From positions 62,001-126,000 of the forward strand of contig NZ_SOHM01000012.1 in the NCBI RefSeq assembly GCF_004403945.1: a DNA stretch of 64,000 bases, in the 5' to 3' direction. The notes under the pieces are model-generated. The model ran no database searches and was not told the origin of the DNA. It saw only the letters and a list, made by a program, of their open reading frames with translations. Origin of the DNA: Cryobacterium lactosi. Lineage in GTDB: Bacteria; Actinomycetota; Actinomycetes; Actinomycetales; Microbacteriaceae. Of this stretch, positions 58,724-64,000 are shown piece by piece (position 1 is the first letter of the stretch; the number at the start of each line of letters is the position of its first letter). Made by a program: the position numbers and the translations under genes.

Positions 58724-60466
58724 TCAGTTCTCGGAGGACGGTTCGCTGATGGCCGGTACCGAGAACACGGGCGGACCGATGGGAATCTCCTGCTTCGACA
58801 CCTCGACATACAGGTCAAGGTAGAGGGCCTGCTCACCCGGCGTCGACAGGTCATCAGCTGGGTCGTCGAGCGCGAGATCGAGTTGCGCGTTGGTGACCGC
58901 GATCGTCTCGTTTGATGGGGTGTCGATCCAGTTGCTGAAGACCCCGGACTCGATCGTGCCGATCTCCACGGCCAAGACGTGGCCCGCGGGCAGGGTCCAG
59001 TCGGTGGACTTGAGGTCGAACGTTGTTGTGCCCGGCTTCACCACGGAGACGTGTTCGTCGAACAGCACGGCATTCCCGTCGGGGGCGACATCGTGCAGTT
59101 TGACCATGACGTTCCCATGCCCGGTGGCGTCGAAGGTGATGCGCGGGGTACCGGTGATGCGGATTTCCTGCTCGAGCGGCTGCGAGAACTGGATGTAGCT
59201 GTTGCCGGTTTGGACCGTAAGGTCACCCTCGGCGCCATCGTCGACGTACGAGCCGGGGCTCAGAACAATGTTTGCGTCGCGTTCGACGACGGGCCAGGTG
59301 TCCTGGGCTCGCCAGCTGCCAGTACTGTCCTGGATGGAGAACGCCGGCACGTCGACAGCGGGTTCTTTCCCCTTGAGATGCTCGTCGTAGAAGGCCATGA
59401 CTTCGTCGAACCACCCTTCACGGCCAGCCTTCAGTGTCCCCTCGCCGTCGCGGTCATTGCCGCGGATATGCTCCCACGGTCCAAGCCAGCCGCGCTGTGG
59501 GCCGGTGTGGTTGGCAAGAAACTCCTGCATCCCCTCGGGAGCAGTCACCGACTCGAGGAGTCCCTGAGTGAAGAACAGGGGTGTGTCGGTGCCGGCCGCC
59601 TGTGCTGCCAGGTCGCGGGTCGCCCAAAACTCCGAGTCGGGGTTGGCCGTCTTGTAACCGAATGAGTTCATGACCTCGCATTCCGGCACCTCGAGTTCGT
59701 ATGCTGCGTTGGCCCGGTAGCGATCGTCATCATCAGGCAGAGCTGGGATCTTCGCTGTTTCGTTGTAGCTGCGCGCCGTGTCGACCATCGGCGCTCGCGG
59801 GACACCGTTGGATCGAACGCTCCGGTGCAGATCCCACATCGGCGCCTGGGCGACGACCGCATCGAGAGCGTCGAGCTTGAGGTTGTTACCCACCAGCCCC
59901 GTGATCGCGTCATACGACTTGCCGTACATACCGACCGACCCCGTCGACCACGGCTGGCTCTCCGCCCACTCGATCGCAGCCTTCACGTCTGCCTGTTCAC
60001 CTGGGCCCATGAAGTCCAGGCATCCGGAGGAGCCGCCGAAGCCCCGCAGGTCGACCATGACCAATGCATACCCCCGGTCGAAAAGCTCCCCGCCCTCGAT
60101 GAGGTCACCGAACCGATCGGATGGGCCCGTGTGTTCTTCATCGCCGGCGACCAGCGCCTCCCCGGAGTGTCCGAAGTACGCGCCGACCGAAACGATGACG
60201 GGAACCTGCTCGTCTTCCGCCAGTCCTTCGGGTAAGAGGACATCGGCGTGCAGATCGGTATCGGACCCGTCGGATGACGGGAAGTAGTGTTGGGTCCACT
60301 CCGCGCCCTCCGGCACCCTGCCGTTACCGGCGTGGGTGACAGATTCCGTGTCGGTGGCGACCAGGGCCGTGGCCGGAGGTGCCGCCGCACACGCGGCCAG
60401 GCCGAGAATCACCGGCAAGCCGGCGACGAGTACACCGGCGCGGAGCCGGGTTTTTCCAGTGGACAT
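58724..60466 (-). CDS. S15/CocE-type peptidase or esterase, lipoprotein
   Basis: A 580-residue exported lipoprotein: signal GVLVAGLPVILGL with the lipobox LAACAA at residue 24-29. The hydrolase domain has VDLRGFGGSSG, the nucleophile motif GMYGKSYDAITG, and the C-terminal beta-sandwich of X-Pro dipeptidyl-peptidase/CocE proteins (ITFDATGHGNVMVKLHDV). Catalytic His is probably in LGPWEHI. Family members hydrolyse X-Pro peptides, cocaine-like esters or beta-lactam side chains; the substrate here is unknown. ATG 60466 has AAAGG 8 nt upstream. It is divergent from a small MerR regulator. Confidence 0.87.
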   Translation of the reverse strand: MSTGKTRLRAGVLVAGLPVILGLAACAAAPPATALVATDTESVTHAGNGRVPEGAEWTQHYFPSSDGSDTDLHADVLLPEGLAEDEQVPVIVSVGAYFGHSGEALVAGDEEHTGPSDRFGDLIEGGELFDRGYALVMVDLRGFGGSSGCLDFMGPGEQADVKAAIEWAESQPWSTGSVGMYGKSYDAITGLVGNNLKLDALDAVVAQAPMWDLHRSVRSNGVPRAPMVDTARSYNETAKIPALPDDDDRYRANAAYELEVPECEVMNSFGYKTANPDSEFWATRDLAAQAAGTDTPLFFTQGLLESVTAPEGMQEFLANHTGPQRGWLGPWEHIRGNDRDGEGTLKAGREGWFDEVMAFYDEHLKGKEPAVDVPAFSIQDSTGSWRAQDTWPVVERDANIVLSPGSYVDDGAEGDLTVQTGNSYIQFSQPLEQEIRITGTPRITFDATGHGNVMVKLHDVAPDGNAVLFDEHVSVVKPGTTTFDLKSTDWTLPAGHVLAVEIGTIESGVFSNWIDTPSNETIAVTNAQLDLALDDPADDLSTPGEQALYLDLYVEVSKQEIPIGPPVFSVPAISEPSSEN

Positions 60467-60598
60467 TTGTGTGCCTTTGGGTTGACTGTGTCGTGCTGAT
60501 CCCTCATGACACACCGTGACCCCGGGGCACACTCAAGCCCTCGCCCACAAGACCATGACCGGACGGCGGGCGGAAAGGTGGCACTGCAGATGCCGGCC

Positions 60599-60627
60599 TT
60601 GACTCTGCCCCTAGGGCAGATAGTGAA
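60599..60627 (+). promoter_or_regulatory. MerR-type promoter with palindromic operator (60605-60619)
   Basis: TTGACT is followed by the perfect palindrome CTGCCCCTAGGGCAG and TAG, then TGAACT, giving about 19 bp between the hexamers. Long-spacer promoters with a palindrome between -35 and -10 are the usual targets of MerR regulators. Confidence 0.6.
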
Positions 60628-60666
60628 CTTGGTGACAGCCCCGCTCATTGACGGAAAGGAGCAGCC

Positions 60667-61014
60667 GTGGCCTGGAGCACCAGCCAAATCGCAGAACTTG
60701 CCGGCACGACCGTCAAGGCCGTGCGCCACTATCACAAGCTCGGTCTTCTCGATGAGCCTGATCGTCTCGCGAACGGCTACAAGCAATATCAGGTCCCGCA
60801 TCTCGTGCGCCTGCTGCAGATCACTCGGCTTGCCGACCTCGGCATCCCGCTCGGCCAGATCGCCCCGAGCGACCGCGCCGATCAGGCTCCTGACGCCGCG
60901 CTCCGCTTACTGGACGCCGAACTCGAGGCTAAGGTCCGGCGGCTTCGCCGCATCCGCCACGAACTCGCCGTCATACTTTCCAACCGTGGTCCATCCGCCC
61001 CGCCGGCCAGGTGA
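60667..61014 (+). CDS. Short MerR family regulator
   Basis: A 115-residue regulator consisting mainly of the MerR winged helix-turn-helix: STSQIAELAGTTVKAVRHYHKLGLLDEPDRLANGYKQY in order, then a short dimerisation helix. It lacks a ligand domain, unlike the larger paralogue at 61048-61776 (242 residues). GTG at 60667 is preceded by AAAGGAG. It is divergent from the S15 peptidase gene and converges on the second MerR gene. Confidence 0.87.
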   Translation: MAWSTSQIAELAGTTVKAVRHYHKLGLLDEPDRLANGYKQYQVPHLVRLLQITRLADLGIPLGQIAPSDRADQAPDAALRLLDAELEAKVRRLRRIRHELAVILSNRGPSAPPAR

Positions 61015-61047
61015 TGATCGAGGGCCGGCATGTTCCGCGTGTCCGTC

Positions 61048-61776
61048 TCAGTCGTTTGTGGCGGCCTGCAAGACGGCATGCGCGCGCCCGAGTACGTCCA
61101 TCTGCGCCGGATTGTACAAAGCCGTGATCGCCTCGCCGACCACGCTTCCCGCGAATACTCTGCCGCCGGGCGCGCGTTTGCCTGGTTCGCTCAACCAGGG
61201 ATAGGTGGCGGTGAGTTCCTGCATGTACGGCGCGTAGCGTTCCGCCAGTTCCTGCCGTGTGGCCTCGTCCGCGGTCGACGGCAGCGAGTCGAACTCCGCA
61301 TCGATGGGCCTGCGCTTTTTGTCCTGCACCATCTCGCGGAGGTCTTCCATCGCCGTAGTGGTGAAGACTCGCGAGTAGATGAGGAGCAGTGCGCGATCCG
61401 CGTCGCTGAGTTCGGAAGCGCCCTCGCCGAATCCCGCAGGAAGGTCGGTCGGGGTCTGATGGCGCAGAATGAGAGCCAGTTCGGCTCTGACTCGCTGGAG
61501 CCGCTCGATGCTCTCCGCAACATCCGTGTCGATCACGCGCAATGCGTCGTCCGGGCTTGCGTCCGGCTCGCTCATGGCGGCGATCTGAGCGAGGGGCATG
61601 CCGAGGTCGGACAGTCTCTTGATCTGCAGCAACCTCACGAGGTGATCCACGCCGTATAATTTGTAGCCATTCGATGCCCGTTCCGGAGTGTCGAGGAGCC
61701 CGATCGCGTGATAATGCCTCACGGCTTTCACCGTTGATCCAGCAAGTTCAGCGAGCTGCTTCGTACTCCACGTCAT
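61048..61776 (-). CDS. MerR family regulator with C-terminal ligand domain (TipA-like layout)
   Basis: A 242-residue regulator. The N-terminal 70 residues are a MerR DNA-binding domain very similar to the short neighbour (STKQLAELAGSTVKAVRHYHAIGLLD...). A coiled dimerisation helix follows near 80-110, then a helical C-terminal domain of about 130 residues (AEFDSLPSTADEATRQELAERYAPYMQEL) that may bind a ligand. GAAGGG lies upstream of the ATG. Its own promoter has a palindrome matching that of the short regulator. Confidence 0.88.
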   Translation of the reverse strand: MTWSTKQLAELAGSTVKAVRHYHAIGLLDTPERASNGYKLYGVDHLVRLLQIKRLSDLGMPLAQIAAMSEPDASPDDALRVIDTDVAESIERLQRVRAELALILRHQTPTDLPAGFGEGASELSDADRALLLIYSRVFTTTAMEDLREMVQDKKRRPIDAEFDSLPSTADEATRQELAERYAPYMQELTATYPWLSEPGKRAPGGRVFAGSVVGEAITALYNPAQMDVLGRAHAVLQAATND

Positions 61777-61829
61777 CTCGGTTGTTCCCTTCGCTACGGC
61801 CGCGTGGCTGACAACTTACAGTCAAGACC

Positions 61830-61850
61830 ATGCCCCTGGGGCATAGTCAA
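61830..61850 (-). promoter_or_regulatory. Palindromic operator upstream of the second MerR gene
   Basis: On the minus strand TTGACT (61850-61845) is followed directly by ATGCCCCAGGGGCAT (61844-61830), a perfect palindrome. Its TGCCCC half-site and spacing match those of the operator at 60605-60619. Confidence 0.6.
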
Positions 61851-61879
61851 CCGATTCACGAGTACGCCAGACCGGTTGG

Positions 61880-63025
61880 CTAGGGCAGCCCGGACTCGCG
61901 CTGGTGGACATCGGCGCCAACCGCGGGCAGCTCGACGCGTATGCTCAGCCCACCGCCCGGACGCGGGGTGAGGGTGAGCCGGCCGTCGTGAGCCTCAACG
62001 ATGCTCTTCGCGATCGCCAGGCCCAGTCCCAGTCCCGCATCGTGGTTGCGGATTCTCCCGCTACCGCGCTGGAATGGCTCTGTCAGCGTTGCAACCAGGT
62101 CAGGGGACAGCTCTGCGCCGGTGTTCTCGACAATAAGCGTGACGGTGCTCGGCCGCACGGCAGCGCTCAGCCAGACCGAACCAGACGTCGGAAGGTTGTG
62201 GACGATCGCGTTGTGTAGGAGGTTCGTCGCCAGCTGCAACAGAAGCGCCTGGGATCCCAGAACCGAGGCGATCTCGCTCTCGAGCTCGACGGCCACCCCG
62301 CGTTCCTCAGCGAGTGGCAGGAGCGTCTCGGCTGCCTCTTCCGCCACGAGCGAGAGATCGACGCATTCACGAGCGAACGAGCGACGGTCTGCGCGACTGA
62401 GCAGAAGCAGTGCCTCCGTGAGGTCGATCGCCCGAGTGTTGACGACGCGAAGACGGCTGATCAGCTCGTCCGTGTTGCGGTTCGGATCGATGCTCCCAAC
62501 TTCGAGCAGCGTTCTGGTGATTGCCAATGGCGTACGGAGTTCATGAGAGGCGTTGGCCGCGAAACGCTGTTGCTCGGCTACATGTGCCTCGAGCCGAGAG
62601 AGCATCGTGTCGAAACTGTCGGCGAGTTCGCGGAACTCATCCTGACGACCGGGGAGTTGGACGCGATGGGAGAGCGACCCTGCCGTTGCCTTGCGCGCGG
62701 CATCAGTCACACGGACCAGGGGTGCGAGCAACGCTCCCGCGAGCACCCAACCGCCCACTAGTCCGAAGGCGAGCAAGAAGATCAGCACGGCCGCTACAGC
62801 CGGCAGGAAAGCCTCCACCAGGTCTGAGCGGTTCGGGGCGAACCCGGCCGTCCCAGTGATCGGTTCTTCCGGCACGTAGCGGAGCAGGAAAACCCAAACG
62901 ACCCCAAGCAGCAGACCCCCGGCCAGCACCACGAGGCCGGCATAGCTCAGGGTGAGCTTGAGCCGTACGCTCAGTCCCGGCGCCCTAGTCAGGGTGGCCC
63001 TCCTCCGGGCGAGCGGGCGGCGCAA
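61880..63025 (-). CDS. Membrane sensor histidine kinase
   Basis: A 381-residue kinase with two transmembrane helices (about residues 25-50 and 75-100) around a short extracytoplasmic loop, a HAMP domain, and the dimerisation/phosphoacceptor motif ASHELRTPLAITRTLL. The ATP-binding domain shows NLLHNAIVHN (N box) and GLGLGLAIAKSIVEAHDG (G box). A small outer loop suggests it senses within or near the membrane. TTG at 63025 gives a 41-bp overlap with the response-regulator gene; no good ribosome binding site is visible, so the start is uncertain. Confidence 0.9.
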   Translation of the reverse strand: MRRPLARRRATLTRAPGLSVRLKLTLSYAGLVVLAGGLLLGVVWVFLLRYVPEEPITGTAGFAPNRSDLVEAFLPAVAAVLIFLLAFGLVGGWVLAGALLAPLVRVTDAARKATAGSLSHRVQLPGRQDEFRELADSFDTMLSRLEAHVAEQQRFAANASHELRTPLAITRTLLEVGSIDPNRNTDELISRLRVVNTRAIDLTEALLLLSRADRRSFARECVDLSLVAEEAAETLLPLAEERGVAVELESEIASVLGSQALLLQLATNLLHNAIVHNLPTSGSVWLSAAVRPSTVTLIVENTGAELSPDLVATLTEPFQRGSGRIRNHDAGLGLGLAIAKSIVEAHDGRLTLTPRPGGGLSIRVELPAVGADVHQRESGLP

Positions 63026-63710
63026 TCACGGTGGTGCCGGCGGGACTGGAGGGGTCTTCAATCCGGTATCCGACTCCCGCCACGGTGACGATCAGCCAGG
63101 GCTCACCCAGCCGCTTGCGCAAGGTCGAGACAGTGATGCGCACCGCGTTTGTGAACGGGTCGGCATTTTCATCCCATGCTCGCTCCAACAACTCCTCGGC
63201 GCTGACGACTCCCCCGTCGGCGCTCATGATCACCTCGAGCACGGCAAACTGCTTGCGCGTGAGAGCGACGTAACGGCCGTCGCGATAGACCTCGCGGCGG
63301 AACGGGTCAAGCCGCAGGTTGGCGATCTCCCGCACGGGCGGCCTGTTCCGGCCTCGTCGGCGGTCGAGCGCCCGCAGCCGGAGGACCAGCTCGCGCAGGT
63401 CGAACGGCTTGGTGAGGTAATCGTCGGCTCCGACCTCGAATCCCGAGGCCTTGTCGTCGAGAAGGTGCGCGGCTGTGAGCATAAGGATGGGCATGCCGCT
63501 GCCCGAAGCGACAATGCTCTCAGCGACCTCGTCACCGGATGGACCCGGTATGTCGCGGTCCAGGACCGCTATGTCGTAGGAGTTGATGCTGAGGAGTTCG
63601 AGCGCGGCGTCGCCGTCACCCGCAATGTCTCCCGCGATCGCCTCCAGGCGCAGACCGTCGCGGATGGCCTCGGCCAGATAGGGCTCGTCCTCGACGATCA
63701 GCACACGCAT
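62985..63710 (-). CDS. OmpR family response regulator
   Basis: A 241-residue regulator. The receiver domain has EDEPYLAEAI, the phosphoacceptor Asp in DIAVLDRDIPGPSGDEV, and the Lys of YLTKPFDLREL. The C-terminal winged helix has LTRKQFAVLEVIMSADGGVVSAEELLERAWDE and RKRLGEPWLIVTVAGVGYRIED in order. It forms a two-component system with the overlapping kinase. The ATG at 63710 has TACTAT 6 nt upstream, so the transcript may be leaderless. Confidence 0.94.
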   Translation of the reverse strand: MRVLIVEDEPYLAEAIRDGLRLEAIAGDIAGDGDAALELLSINSYDIAVLDRDIPGPSGDEVAESIVASGSGMPILMLTAAHLLDDKASGFEVGADDYLTKPFDLRELVLRLRALDRRRGRNRPPVREIANLRLDPFRREVYRDGRYVALTRKQFAVLEVIMSADGGVVSAEELLERAWDENADPFTNAVRITVSTLRKRLGEPWLIVTVAGVGYRIEDPSSPAGTTVIAPPARPEEGHPD

Positions 63711-63716
63711 GCCCTC

Positions 63717-63722
63717 ATAGTA
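63717..63722 (-). promoter_or_regulatory. Candidate -10 element (leaderless start) for the response regulator
   Basis: TACTAT on the minus strand, 6 nt before the ATG. Confidence 0.5.
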
Positions 63723-63796
63723 CGAGCCGCGACCTATCCTCGGCGTATCGGTAAACGCATACGACGAGGCAACGGCAGGTTGGCTTTGCTCGGCAC

Positions 63797-64000
63797 ATGA
63801 CCTATCGAACCTCGCCCCGAGTATCGGACCGACGCTCCCAGCGCATGCTTGTCATTGCGTTGACCCTCATTGTTGTCGCGCTTGTCGGAGTCGTCGGCCT
63901 GTACCTCGTGCTGGTGGCGCCACTAGGCCCAGACGACTCGCTGGTCGGGCCCGATTCGGAGGTCGTCACGGCGTTCGATGACGACAATCCCACGGTTGCG
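63797..64000 (+). CDS. Membrane-anchored protein, 5' part only
   Basis: The first 68 codons of a gene running off the right edge. A basic start (MTYRTSPRVSDRRSQR) is followed by a hydrophobic helix (MLVIALTLIVVALVGVVGLYLVLV) and an acidic outer segment (SEVVTAFDDDNPTVA). It is divergent from the two-component system. Similar N-termini occur in actinobacterial M15-type D-Ala-D-Ala carboxypeptidases next to OmpR/histidine-kinase pairs, but too little is visible to name it. Confidence 0.6.
   Translation, partial: MTYRTSPRVSDRRSQRMLVIALTLIVVALVGVVGLYLVLVAPLGPDDSLVGPDSEVVTAFDDDNPTVA

Overview
This is a GC-rich, gene-dense stretch of actinobacterial chromosome. Gene order and protein character (DUF177-rpmF-rnc-mutM-smc, recG/rsmD/coaD, leuC-leuD-murA-plsC-gpsA-ddl, a zinc-free L32, many apparently leaderless starts) suggest Microbacteriaceae, probably close to Cryobacterium. 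The genus is an inference. I see no rRNA, insertion sequence, prophage, integrase or CRISPR array.

Layout. Positions 1-5.8 kb hold the DUF177-rpmF-rnc-mutM-smc group on the minus strand (smc runs off the left edge), with a plus-strand GNAT gene inserted between mutM and smc. Positions 5.9-11.3 kb hold a first MoxR ATPase-DUF58-transglutaminase module behind coaD. Positions 11.4-23.2 kb are housekeeping: recG, rsmD, a flavodoxin-like gene, thiL, a DUF3515 lipoprotein, and the minus-strand run leuC-leuD-murA-plsC-gpsA-ddl. An MFS exporter follows at 23.4 kb.

Positions 25.2-46.4 kb are the centre of interest: one co-directional minus-strand cluster, read as PP2C phosphatase, FHA protein, transmembrane Ser/Thr kinase, FHA-winged-helix protein, two tandem giant surface proteins of about 1,770-1,785 residues, MoxR ATPase, DUF58 protein, transglutaminase-fold membrane protein and a last FHA protein. 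It matches in content the 'PFNA' cluster described in Bifidobacterium (kinase, FN3 protein, AAA ATPase, DUF58, transglutaminase, PP2C, FHA). Three things here go beyond that description. The giant protein is duplicated, with nearly identical bodies but unrelated C-terminal tips. Both copies share a 35-bp upstream element. The cluster's transglutaminase-fold protein has lost all three catalytic positions, whereas the paralogue at 5.9-8.3 kb keeps them. I read the system as a kinase/phosphatase-controlled, AAA-assisted apparatus for placing or loading long cell-surface fibres; the function is inferred.

Positions 46.5-64 kb are mixed accessory and housekeeping genes: a TerC-family protein with a candidate yybP-ykoY-like leader, a DoxX protein, tRNA-Glu(CTC), a metal-dependent hydrolase, a YCII protein, a TDT transporter plus phosphoribosyltransferase-hydrolase fusion (candidate DosR-like operator upstream), an iron ABC transporter with an iron-box-like site, SnoaL and TetR genes, an S15 peptidase lipoprotein between two MerR-type regulators with matching palindromes, and an OmpR/histidine-kinase pair next to the 5' end of an unidentified membrane-anchored protein.
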